A model generated the notes under the pieces. It was not told the origin of the DNA. It did no database searches and saw only the letters and a list, made by a program, of their open reading frames with translations. A stretch of 64,000 nucleotides of DNA from Haliclystus octoradiatus (Eukaryota; Cnidaria; Staurozoa; Stauromedusae; Haliclystidae), in the NCBI GenBank assembly GCA_916610825.1, contig OU744451.1:20051482-20115481 (forward strand). The letters run 5' to 3'. A program made the translations under genes and the position numbers. Positions 1 through 10,900 of the stretch are shown piece by piece (within the stretch, counting starts at the first letter, position 1; every line of letters starts with the position of its first letter).

Positions 1-180
1 TGCGAAAAACAGTTCAGGAGTTCATGAACAGTTCTTGAACGTTAAATGACTCCAAATTTCCTGAACTATTCATGAACAGTTCATGAACCCTCACAGACAG
101 TTCATGGACAGTTCATAAAATTTTGGGGCCATTTAACGTTCATGAACTGTTCATGAACTCCTGAATTTTTTTCGCGGGGG
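1..180. mobile_element. Palindromic GTTCATGAAC element, cut by window edge
   Basis: The window opens inside an inverted-repeat element. It begins TGCGAAAAACAGTTCAGGAG and ends with the mirror image closing TTCGCGGGGG. The interior is dominated by the self-complementary decamer GTTCATGAAC. The missing left end should be CCCC, as in complete copies. Confidence 0.7.
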
Positions 181-295
181 TAGATTGTGAATCGTTTTTA
201 ATTTATTCCAAGTATTGGCTACCCTGAGGTGTTTTCTATAAAACTTGAGAGAACACCTGTCATTTTGATGCTCAGAATATGTATTTTGTGCGCAT

Positions 296-361
296 CCCCT
301 GCGAAAAACAGTTCAGGAGTTCACGAACAGTTCATGAACTCCTGAATTGTTTTCACTGGGG
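296..361. mobile_element. Palindromic GTTCATGAAC element (66 bp)
   Basis: Ends are CCCCTGCGAAAAA and TTTTCACTGGGG. It is flanked on both sides by AT, a possible 2-bp target duplication. It is almost a perfect foldback and is the shortest full copy in the window. Confidence 0.75.
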
Positions 362-1162
362 ATGGCCCTTGCTTAGAGATCTGTATATTTTGGGACGCTA
401 CCATTTAACATCTGGAGCCACAGGATATTGTGGGATGGTTAAACACTTTCATCAAAGCTAAAAGACAATTGTATCGCTGTGATGATCTTAATAGCAATCA
501 ATGTTTAAGCCATATTTTATTTATTATTTATTACTATCCATGAGTTACCCACGTTTCTGGGTTGAATGTGGGCAGAGTTGGAATGATAGATCCCTTGCGA
601 AAAATAGCAGCTATGATGTACAGCCGCAAAGACCGCAAAATTAAAAGATACATTTTGTTTCGATACAAAGAGTAAAAAACAAGAAGAAAAAAAGGATTAT
701 GAAAATACAGATACAGCCAGGGGTACTCAAATGATACTACTGTACTTGCATACATTTTGATTGTGAATTCGGAATTTCTGGTATTGTAGCTCGTCAGGCA
801 TCACAACAACATTATTATTTTTCATTTAATTTATTTAACATCGCAATATCATATGATCGGTACAATTTGCCTTTGCATGTTTTAAAAGGTCGATGTTGAA
901 TAACGGCAATACCTACATCGTTTTCATCAACAGCTGTAAATATAGATAGTCAAGTAAGAACAAAAATGGCAATGATACATATTACAATTATAGTAGTAAT
1001 ATGATCTAATATATCCTATCCTAAACCTTAACCTAACCTATGTAGCATTCTCATAAGATATGTTAGGTTTACTAACCTCAATGTACCTATTTACAATACT
1101 GTAGATGTGAAAAGAGTTTTATTTCAAAATGGTAACAAAAGACCATCTGTTCCCCTGTGAAA
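362..1162. other. Gene-less stretch
   Basis: AT-rich sequence upstream of the first visible ASB exon. No exon with convincing coding content or splice sites was seen. A CCTAACCTAACCTA-like run occurs near 1030-1050 but is too short to call a telomeric tract. Confidence 0.5.
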
Positions 1163-1570
1163 AAATTCATGAACACCTTAAAAACATTCCATGAAAAGTT
1201 CATAAACAGTTCATGAACACCTTGAAAACAGTCCACACAAACTTCATGAAAAGTTCATGAACATTTCACGAAAACTTCTTGAACAGTTCATAAACACCTT
1301 AAAGCATTCCATAAAGAGTTCATGAACAGTTCATGAACACCTTGAAAACATTACATAAAAAGTTCATAAGCAGTTCATGAAAACCTCAAGAACATTCCAT
1401 GAAAACCTCATGAACCCCTTAGAAAATTCCATGAAAAGTTCATAAACAATTCATGAAGACCTTGAGAACATTCCATGAAAATTTCATGATCAGTTCATGA
1501 ACACCTTACCATTCCATGAATATTTCATGAACACCTTGAAAATATTGCATGAAAGGTTCATGTACAGTGC
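1163..1570. repeat. Minisatellite-like array of TTCATGAAC units
   Basis: Degenerate tandem units of roughly 45-50 bp repeat the pattern CACCTTGAAAACATTCCATG, then AAAAGTTCATGAACAGTTCA. About eight to ten units are visible. The unit shares the palindromic decamer with the CCCCTG family, so the array may be an expanded interior of one copy. Confidence 0.6.
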
Positions 1571-1811
1571 ACAAGTAGTATCATGAACTAGTTCATGAAC
1601 GCTAAATGACTCACGTTTCATTGACTTCTTTATGAACTGTTTGCACATATGTTGTACCGCAGATTGTTTGTCCGAAGGGCGTACAACAATTGTAACATAT
1701 TCTGGTCAGCAACTTGTGAGGTTGTGAGGGCTATGTCTCACACGAGGCGAACACCAAGAGTTAGTACTGCATTAATAGTATGCTATGGCTATTGATATTC
1801 TTTCATTGCAG

Positions 1812-4800
1812 ATTTGGTAGCACCGCATTGCATCAAGCTGTTTATTTCAAGCGCAAAGGATGTGCAGAATTGTTGATAAAACATCATGCTCCTTTGGATG
1901 CACAGGAAAACTTTGGAATGACACCACTGGCCGTTGCTATTCGTGAGCATGAATGGTGAGGGGATTTTTTTCTGTCCTTTGTGTAGTGGCTAGGAAGTTG
2001 GACCACGGCCCTCAGGGTCTTAGGTTCAATCCCTGATCGAAGCACCATTGGTTGGCGTTAGGGAGAGCATCCGACAATTACGCGCACAAGATTCAAAATA
2101 CTAACAACATAACCAACCACCCCGGTAAGCAAACCTTTAAGCTTACCCGGCTTGTGGATAAATGATAAATCAAGAAAACAGACAAAACAACATGAATCGT
2201 GAAGGGGTACAACACTGCTATTGACAAAACTCAATTCATCAAAATGAAATTTTCCTTTTTCTGAACTTTCTTATTATACAATTTTATGCTAGAATATTCG
2301 TAACCTGTTCATGAAGATTTTGCCAATTGTCTTAACGTCCACTAGCCTAGTTCCATAGATGTAAACTGGGTTGTATCTTTTGATCTAATAGCTACCCCTG
2401 TGTAACATTTACTGCGTTTATGAACTTTACAAAGATTCATGAGCAGTTTGTGAATATTTTATGAACAGCTCATCAATGTTCATTAATTTCTGAAAGACAT
2501 TTCAATGAAAATTATGGTTGCGGATAGCAATACCTTTTGGCAGATTAGTCATTATTATTAAATATATTTATTTGATGTTATAGGTCCATGGCAAAATTTC
2601 TTCTTGACTGTGGAGCCAATGTTGATATTTGGGATTATCTTGACTGCAATACTCCTTTACATCTGGCTGTTATCGATCGATCCATTCGACTAATTGTTTT
2701 GCTGCTTGATGCTGGAGCGTGTACTAAACTTAAAAATACTAAAAACGAAACAGCATTAGACATAGGTAGGTTACTGTAATATCTGCCGCCTGGTTATTTT
2801 TATGCAGAGGAAGTCAACAACCCTATCACAAACCGATTGTGGAGTTCATAAACCCAACAAAAGCTATTGAAAATTAATAATAAGCTCAAAACACTTGAAC
2901 ATGACTTGAACATGTTACATGACCAGGTTTTCACTTGTTTTCATGAACCCTTAATTAATTGATATATCATCAATTACCATAAACTGTCTCTCCACAGCAC
3001 AGCTTTTTGCAACAAATCCTCTCTAGACTATTCATTAATTTTGGATAAAGACAAGGCTGAGTTAGCCTTTTTTTAATTAAAAGAAATTTGACAATTAGCC
3101 AGTGCAGCAACTGAATTGTTAGGGATGCGAATCGATAGTCAAAGCAGTAATCGAATATTTGACAAATTAGTATTCGATTCGAATCGATTATTAATGGCAA
3201 TCTTTTGTTATATTCCCCTGCGAAAAAATCCATGAGTTCATGAACAGTTCATGAACTTCATGAACAGTTCATGCACAGTTCATGAACAATTCATCAACTT
3301 TTTTTCGCAGGGGTTGTTACCATTCAAGTAGACAATGAAAACACAAACAAAACCTTTTCCACGACTGCGAGAAATGCGTTGAAAATATCATATTCAACTT
3401 GACTATCTTTACATAGATTTTGAAATATTCTGAACACATTAATACAGCAGTTAGTTCGCTCAGTTTGTCCGCTTCGACGTTATAGAATTCATGTGATTCA
3501 ACACGCTTCATGTTTCATCATCAAAGGTTGCTTTATATTTGTAAACAAGCATATTTATTATTAATTTGAATAAACGAATACTTCATTTACTATTCGAATA
3601 ATCGATATTTCATTGATATTCGATTATTAATCGGTTAATCGATATCCGATTCACATCCCTATGAATCGTGAATTTATAACAATTCTAGGGATGTAAAAAT
3701 CAAGGACGCTATGATAAGGATCATAAATACCTGGATCAGTTGATTATTTGACCGATTTAGGCAAAACGTCCCGTTAAACATTTCTTCATATAATAGAATA
3801 CTCTTTCCCGGTAAAGTTATGTTATCTACTCTATTCAAAAAACTTTTATCTGGTTGGTGGAAAAGTTGGCAATTCCATAAATAAATAACAGATTGCTAAC
3901 GTACACAGAATGGCTTGTTACATAGTCTTCGATAGATTCTGGCCAACTTAAAAAGTTTATTCGAAATTTTTCCATACCGGTAATTATTTTGAAAATATAT
4001 ATTTTAAAATTGTTATACTCAATGACCACATGCAAGTAACTAAATTTTATCTTTTTAAATATCTCTTACACTTGTATTCATTTTCTCACTTAGTTAACAC
4101 ATTCTAGTTATTATAGCCCTCTTAATTGGTACTGCAGTAATTTGCAAAATGTATTTTTGCTGATATTTTAGACTTGGCTACTCTGTTGAATAAAGTTACA
4201 TAGAATAGAAGGATACCATTTACCTACATGCATACATGCACATCGTTGGCTAACCTTATTGGTATTTGTAACAATACAGTCAATACCCCTGCAAAATAAT
4301 TTGTTGAGTTAATAAACTGTTCATGAATACCTTAAAACAGTTCATGAACAGTCCATGAACTGTATATTTGATTGTAATATTTAATTCGATAATTTCTATT
4401 TTTATATTAGCCATTTCACAAGGAGAAATTTCTTTATCAATCGTTTTAATACTTCTTGAGTATGGAGCTGCAGCAGAAGTTACTCCATTAAATACAATAA
4501 AAAAGAATGATGCGAATGATGAACAAGTTATAGAAAACGTGGAGGAAATTGCACAAGTATTCACAGATTTGCTTGAATCGTTAAATGGTGAGCCTGTTAT
4601 TTATTGTCTGTAACAACATGCGGCATATGATTCATGGTTTTGTCATATTACTGACTACCCCTGTGAAAAAAGTTCAGGAGTTCATGAACAGTTCATGAAC
4701 AGTTCAGGAAAATTGGAGCCATTTAACGTCCATGAACTGTTTATGAACTGTTCATGAACTCCTGAACTGTTTTTCACAGGGGTATCCTTTTTTTAATGTT

Positions 4801-5408
4801 GTAATCTTGAGTTGTATTTTTATTTTACATTATTCCAAATATAGCAATTACTAATTGAAAGAGAAACGAGAATTACAGTCAGTAATATGACACTGCTAAT
4901 TACATTGGTTAAGTTAAACAAATCTGTTTAATGTCTTATTGTTCAATCTCCAAGTCAAAGTTTGGTTATACAACAGGTTAATACAGTAGTTTACTCTATG
5001 GCGGTTCTCTAGCTAATATCGAGTTGCTGTGTCATACTGATCTTATTACCAAATTAATTTTAAGATTTGACATATTAGAGACATTTTACATTTGAATGGA
5101 TTAATAACAATTATCGGTATATGTATAGCGGTATATGTATTATAATTTTTTCTTGAAGGCACACGTCTTGTTCCCTTACCTCAAATACAGTCGCCACCTG
5201 TTCAAATCGTCCATGAACTAATGTTTGCTGATACAAAACTAAATTACCTTCTTTCTTTTTTTTATACAACTGTTTAGGCACACCAAGAACACTGAAAAGT
5301 CTTTCAAGAATTGCCATTCGGAGACTATTGTCAAAACACCAGCTTAATAAATCTAGTTACCATAAACTGCCAAACACATTACGTGAATATGTTCAAGAAT
5401 TTGGCTGA
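1812..5408 (+). CDS. Ankyrin-repeat and SOCS-box (ASB-like) protein, 3' exons
   Basis: Four exons join in phase: 1812-1955, 2584-2765, 4411-4587 and 5278-5408 (stop TGA 5406-5408), giving 210 visible residues. Exons 1-3 encode ankyrin repeats; seen are GSTALHQAV, LLIKHHAPLDAQ, GMTPLAVAI, LLDCGANVDIWD, NTPLHLAV and LLDAGACTKLKN. An acidic linker follows. The last exon begins GTPRTLKSLSRIAIRRLL and ends KLPNTLREYVQEFG, which is the layout of a SOCS box (BC-box helix, then a Cul-box-like LP motif). In ASB proteins the SOCS box recruits Elongin B/C and Cullin 5, with ankyrin repeats binding the ubiquitination substrate. Exon 1 starts in the middle of a codon, so more ankyrin exons must lie upstream, probably outside the window. 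Introns contain a SINE, a hAT-type MITE and palindromic elements. The ASB class is confident; the paralogue cannot be named. Confidence 0.85.
1978..2172 (+). repeat. tRNA-derived SINE, family 1
   Basis: The head has Pol III-like boxes: an A-box-like TGGCTAGGAAGTTGG and the B box GGTTCAATCCC. The body includes GTTGGCGTTAGGGAGAGCAT and a tail CGGCTTGTGGATAAATGAT. Related copies lie at 19825-20026 and, interrupted, 47891-48278. It sits about 20 bp past the splice donor of the first visible ASB exon. Confidence 0.75.
3120..3661. mobile_element. hAT-type MITE (TAGGGATGCGAATCGA family), copy 1
   Basis: Terminal inverted repeats read TAGGGATGCGAATCGA and ATCCGATTCACATCCCTA. Flanks are TGAATTGT (3112-3119) and TGAATCGT (3662-3669), an 8-bp target duplication with one mismatch, as expected of hAT elements. 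A palindromic CCCCTG element is nested inside at 3215-3313. Only short, unconvincing reading frames occur, so it is non-autonomous. Confidence 0.85.
3215..3313. mobile_element. Palindromic GTTCATGAAC element nested in a hAT MITE (99 bp)
   Basis: Ends CCCCTGCGAAAAAA and TTTTTTTCGCAGGGG are flanked by TT on both sides. The uninterrupted relative at 59358-59918 lacks this block at the same place, which shows it is a separate insertion. Confidence 0.8.
4658..4782. mobile_element. Palindromic GTTCATGAAC element (125 bp)
   Basis: Ends CCCCTGTGAAAAAAGTTCAG and CTGTTTTTCACAGGGG are flanked by TA on both sides. It lies in the last ASB intron. A degraded half copy starts at about 4288. Confidence 0.8.
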
Positions 5409-6172
5409 TGATATTAGTAAAGTACGCTTTTAAAGAAAGCAATTACCATGTAAATAGGCGCAAATGTCATTAATGTAATATTTTATAGAAAAAAGATATA
5501 TTGAAAAATTACATTTATATTACCAATTTCAAAACATGTATTTTAGTTACGGTACAAACTAATAGAAATTTTACCAAAAAAGATCAGAAGTTTTTGATGT
5601 TTAAATTCATTTAGGTAGTTGGCCTAATTAGGAGTTAGACATACTCCCTTATCCTGTGTGATCAGGTCAGACCACAGGCTAACAGCTCAAACACATGGTA
5701 ACAAGTTGTTCTCCTTTCAGTCAGATAAATAAGAAGAGTTTGACCGCAAAACTAGAACTTTGTCAAGCTGTGATTTCCCATCCATCAAATCTCATTAGCC
5801 AATCACCTTTTTAGGAACGAGATTACGAGAAACGACTTTTAGTTAGAAGTTCCTCTAGTTGTTTATGAACTTGATAAACTTCATGAGCTGTTTATGAACA
5901 GTTCATGAACAGCTTTTGAAGAATTTATGAATATAAAATGTCTCGATCTTCATCGACTTCTTTGTGAACTGTTTATGGAAATTGGTCCATTTAACGTACA
6001 TGAACGGGGCAGGAAGACTTGGCTAATGAATGATCAGTTTGTTGTATCAAGATTGCATTTTATTGTCATCTTCTCTTTGCCAATAGTTTTTCCAGCTCGG
6101 GATTGAAGCGAATGCTCTAAATGACTTATTCTTAATTTGCATTTTTCAAAACCCAAACTTTGCATGGGGCAG
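5409..6172. other. Intergenic stretch after the ASB gene
   Basis: It should include the ASB 3' UTR. A degraded GTTCATGAAC-type inverted repeat lies at about 5865-6005. No further gene was seen. Confidence 0.5.
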
Positions 6173-6180
6173 TTATTGCT

Positions 6181-7336
6181 TAGCCTGCGTGCAGACAGAC
6201 TTTTTCTTTAAAAAGTCCATCTGCGCATTAGCGCCAAATTTAATGTACTGATTGTTCTTTCCACTGCCACTTTTTTGGCATTAAATTGTGATTGGCTAAT
6301 AAAATATATGAACAATTGGCTAGTAAGTTAAAATATAGAAAATTGAGTAATAACAGGAAACCACACTAGGTAAATATTTGATTTAATATGAATTCAGTAC
6401 AAACACTTAAGGGCCATTTACACTGCAGCAAAATAGGCACGGTACTCGTCAATTAACACCCGAGGTGTTAACAAGAATGCCGCCCGTGCTGTTTTTTTCA
6501 GGGTTTACACAGCTTATTAAAAACTGTTTTCAAGATCGCCCATGCCTATTTTTACGCGGGCGGAGATTGAAAACTTACAAACTGAATTATAGGTTTCTCA
6601 TTATTTAATGGTTTTACAGGTGAAATTCGATAAATTGAGATTCAATTATGGTAAATAACTTGTAAGGATTCTGTTGAACTGAAAATCACTATGTTTTTCA
6701 TCAATTATAATATTTAAATTTTTGTTACATTCCCTTCTCCATTGAGCAAAATTCAAATACATTTGGGTTAGTCTTTCACCTCCTGAAGATGCTACCACGC
6801 CAGATCAGTACTTCTGTGACAAAACACACATCTAAATTTACGCTCCGCACTCGTAGTTACAATTTGCATAATTAAACCTTATACTACAGAAACTTCATTA
6901 ATTTTCAAAAGAAATATGTAACAAAATATGCTTAATGTGCTTATCTAGCTTTGGTAATCTTTAGTCTGTTACTGATTTTATTAGAAAACCTTGGAATTCC
7001 ACTGTAAAGAGACGCAACTTCTACGATGACGTCATAATTACTGCAAAACGGCACGGTGCCCACTTTTTGAGCGGGCCGAGACTACCTCTAGAAATGATCT
7101 CGGCCCGATCAAAATAGTAGGCACGGTGCCGCTTTTCAATGTCTGAAAAAGCCGTTTAGACAGTGTTTTTGCTTGGCCCGTGCTCAAAAACACTTGACAC
7201 CTTCACACCTTTGATGTGTTAATTGACGAGTACCGTGCCTATTTTGCTGCAGTGTAAATGGCCCTTTAGTACGCGATACTCTGCTCCAATACGCAGACGG
7301 ACAATACGAAGGAAGAGTCTATTTGCACGCAGGCTA
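6181..7336. mobile_element. hAT-like DNA transposon remnant (1156 bp) with a nested element
   Basis: Terminal inverted repeats begin TAGCCTGCGTGCA and close TGCACGCAGGCTA. Flanks TTATTGCT (6173-6180) and TTATTGAT (7337-7344) form an 8-bp duplication with one mismatch. No transposase frame is present. A second element (6411-7264) lies inside it. Confidence 0.8.
6411..7264. mobile_element. Nested MITE with perfect 49-bp terminal inverted repeats
   Basis: Both ends begin GGGCCATTTACACTGCAGCA when read inward and match for 49 bp without a mismatch. Flanks are TTAA (6407-6410) and TTTA (7265-7268), suggesting a TTAA-type target with one change (piggyBac or Kolobok-like). There is no coding capacity. 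Confidence 0.8.
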
Positions 7337-7546
7337 TTATTGATAGCCAGCTGCTGATACTTAGCAATGAATGGTGTTAAAATAGGAGAATCATTTTATA
7401 ATAAACCATTTCATTTACCTTTCAGTGTTTTTGAGGCTGAGTAACGAGTGAAATGTTTTGGTAGGCAAGGACACAGTCTGACCCATTACGGCCCTCACAC
7501 AGTGACGGAAGTGGTCAGCTGCTCCCGAACATCACGACAAGGACCA

Positions 7547-7635
7547 CCCCTGTGAAAAAAGTTCATGAGTTCATGAACGTGAAATTGCCTAAAAGTTCAC
7601 GAACTGTAATGAACTCATGGATTTTTTCACAAGGG
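7547..7635. mobile_element. Palindromic GTTCATGAAC element (89 bp)
   Basis: Ends CCCCTGTGAAAAAAGTTCAT and TTTTTTCACAAGGG are flanked by CA on both sides. Confidence 0.75.
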
Positions 7636-7826
7636 CAGACTCCTTCAATTTATATCTCATCTTAGTGAATAACAATAAACTCCAATAGTGAAGTATGTCT
7701 CCGTTAGAAATGGCAGGTGGAGTAATCACATAGTGAGAGAAATAGCTTCAATTAGATTTATCCATACAGAAGATATTGATAATAATAAAACGTAAACGTT
7801 GATTAACTTTCAAAAGAATCACATAT

Positions 7827-7832
7827 TTTATT
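7827..7832 (-). promoter_or_regulatory. Candidate polyadenylation signal of CYC1
   Basis: Read on the minus strand this is AATAAA, about 170 nt beyond the CYC1 stop codon. It is the nearest canonical hexamer I noticed, but no transcript evidence is available. Confidence 0.4.
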
Positions 7833-7998
7833 GATGGCATAAAATGACTTTACAACTGCCAAGCAATCGGCAAACTATGAACATGCCACAAATGAATTTT
7901 TATTTATTTTTTTATTGTACTATAAGTAAACCTGATCAAAACATAGATTATTTTCGTTTTGTTCAGCATATTATTTTAGTTCTAGCAATTACAATTTT

Positions 7999-10900
7999 TT
8001 ATTTACTTTTGTAGACAATTTTTCTGCTTTTCAATACAGACCAACGGAAACGTTTGTAATACCACACAGTGCCTGTTACCAACACCATAAGAGTTATTGC
8101 CTAAAAACAAGAAATCATATCGTTGTTAATCAGTTGTTCATCAATTCAAATTACAACGAATAGAAATAAATATATCAAAATTATTACATTTTCTCCAACG
8201 ACTGTTTTGCATAGAAGACATGTGTGATACGCTCATTTGAAAAAATCACAATGACAAATCACAGCTTAGCATGTATAACATTGGTTCCATCTGGTAGGTG
8301 ATGATTGGCCAATTTGAATAATTGATGACATTATTTTGTAACAAATTGTAATTGAAATCTTTGAAAAGGCGATAACTCACATCATTTCACAAGTAAATTA
8401 CATTTGCGTGTTTAAAGTGGTCTATGATATTTTGTTTTAAAAATTCACATTTTTTTTTAGTACGTACGGACGAATAATGTATTTTTTTATTATTGGTACG
8501 TACGTAAGAATAATAGGGATTTCGTCAGTATCTGTCCACAGATTACGGACCAATAATCAAAACAATTTGATATATTTGTCCATACGAACCATTAAGGGTA
8601 GCCTTATAAAATAGGGCAAAGGTTTAATCAGCGTATCACTTCATTTGCTAAAATTTTACAAGGCCCAGATGGAGAGTAACGGAATACTGGGGATACTACC
8701 AGGCTTGCGCTCATTGTAAGCCGCTCATGGACTGATTGCTGTATCATTATTATACAGTATATGAATAAAAAGAAGGAAACGATTTAAACAACATTAGTGT
8801 ACCTTTATTCCCATCCTTTTCCTTTCGTCATGCTCGGGAGCTAAACAAATTTGATCAATATCAGAAAATCAAACATCATAATAGATTTCGCACATAGATA
8901 AACGATCAGTATATCTACAGAACAGCGTTAGGAACAGTGCGTGAGGGACCTGTGTGATAGCAATGTGACAATCAAACGATGTATTCAGAGATCGATAAAG
9001 TTGCTAGTTTTGCAATAATATTTCCCCTATTCATTTGATCGACTTTTTACTAGACTTTCAGATAGATTGCTTTCTAAAATGGTCATCCAGTACATGATTG
9101 TACATGCTTAAGCAGTTTGACTCGAGCGGTGCACAGAGTCAGCATTTTTAGACTTAGATTCAATAAAGTCCATAAAGAGAATAAAATAAGTTTTAGTCCA
9201 AGTTGTTAATAGAAGGATATAGACAATTCGTTATCAAATTTCAACGGAAGAGAGTAAGTATCTGTTGCTCAATTTGTAATGAAATAACAAACTTTTTCGT
9301 ATGTAGAGCTATAAGTTGTCTTCTGAAATACATGCAAACAAAGTCAGAAATTTCTTTTATGACATATATACATTACATCTCGATTTTTACTTTCAAATAA
9401 AGAGCGCAGTAAGTATTTAGCTAGTACTATAATGAATTTATAACAGATAACAATAAACAATATTTAGAAAATGAAACACACCTGATGCCCAGGAAAGAAA
9501 CACGCTGACGTCCTTTGCCATTTGACTAACTGTAGCAGGTGTACCTAGAATACAGACAAAAATTTGAAGCAAAATCAGACAATGAAGTCAATCATGAACA
9601 ATTTTTATGCTCAATAATTATACTTCAACCTAAAAGTATTTTTATGATGGCACATTCTGCAAGTCTGCATCTGAGCAAGCAAAAACAATTTCAACAGGAA
9701 ATCACACAGTCAAACTTGTTACAGCGGTCACCTCTAGAAAGCGACCACCTGTCTATAGTGGCCACTCATGTGTAAAATAGTAATTTTCTATTAAATCTAT
9801 TCTGTATATAAAGGCCAACTGCATATAGTGGTCAATGTATCTATTTCTAATAGCTGACTGATATTTACAGGGTTCACTGTACGCAATTGATTCAATAATT
9901 AAATAAATGTTATATTTGTTATGTGAACAGTTCTTACATATATCCAGTGTGTCATTTTTTCCAATAAACACAGTTACAGTCAAACCTGTTATAGTGGTCA
10001 CCTCTATAAAGTGGCCACCTGTCTACAGTGATCACTCTTGCAATGTCTAAAATAGTATTTTCTATTGAATCAAACCTGCATATAAAGGCCACATGTCTAT
10101 AATGGTCAATTTATATATCTCTCGTAGCTGGCTGTTATATACAGGTTTCACTGTAGTTGGTTCGGTCATATTGGCTTTCTATTGGATTAGGATCGCTTTC
10201 ATATTTTACAAAAAACGTTTTGAATAATTCTCTAGTGCCTCATCTGATCCAATCTACATTTTCCTATACTCACCATCTTCATATTCGACAGATTCAGGGT
10301 AGAGTTGTTGTGCCATGGCGATTGCTTGTCCAGGGAAATATAAATTATAATGTAATCCATCTCTCAATTCAATACCGGTTGGAGGGTCATTATATCCAGT
10401 CAAAATGGAGAACACATAATCCTACAATGAAAACAGATTTGAATAAACTTTCTGTATTCCTAATCAATCTGAAAATAATTTAAATTAACTCTTTTGGCTT
10501 GATCGGACAAAATAATCTGATTTTAGACCCTTGTCTTAACAAATTGAAAGTAGAAAACATTTTCAGATTTGCTACAGAGTTGAAGATGCCAGAAGACATA
10601 TGGGTTAACATCATCAGCGTGGCACCAGCAATCCGAATTTGCAAACGTAGTTTGCTGAAGCAAAGGCAAAATTTCAAAGTGTTTATTTTCATTTATTTAT
10701 TTATCGTCAATTTAAAGAAAGTTAATTTTATTATCTTCATATTCCAAATCCAAAGACTTTGCCTTCAGAAATATCAAAACTAAACAAAATCCTTAAAGTG
10801 GGAATAAACCCCCATACCATCTTTACATATGTAGTAGAACCCGACGTGAAAAAAACAATGGCGTAATTTTTTTTTCGATCTGGAAATTATTCCTTGGTGA

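Noticed and set aside
279-461. Plus-strand 60-codon frame upstream of the ASB gene
   Set aside because: It runs through a palindromic element and has no ankyrin pattern.
1028-1080. CCTAACC-like run as a possible interstitial telomere repeat
   Set aside because: Only about three loose units are present.
1152-1620. CRISPR-like appearance of repeated blocks
   Set aside because: Units are degenerate and contiguous without unique spacers, and the DNA is eukaryotic.
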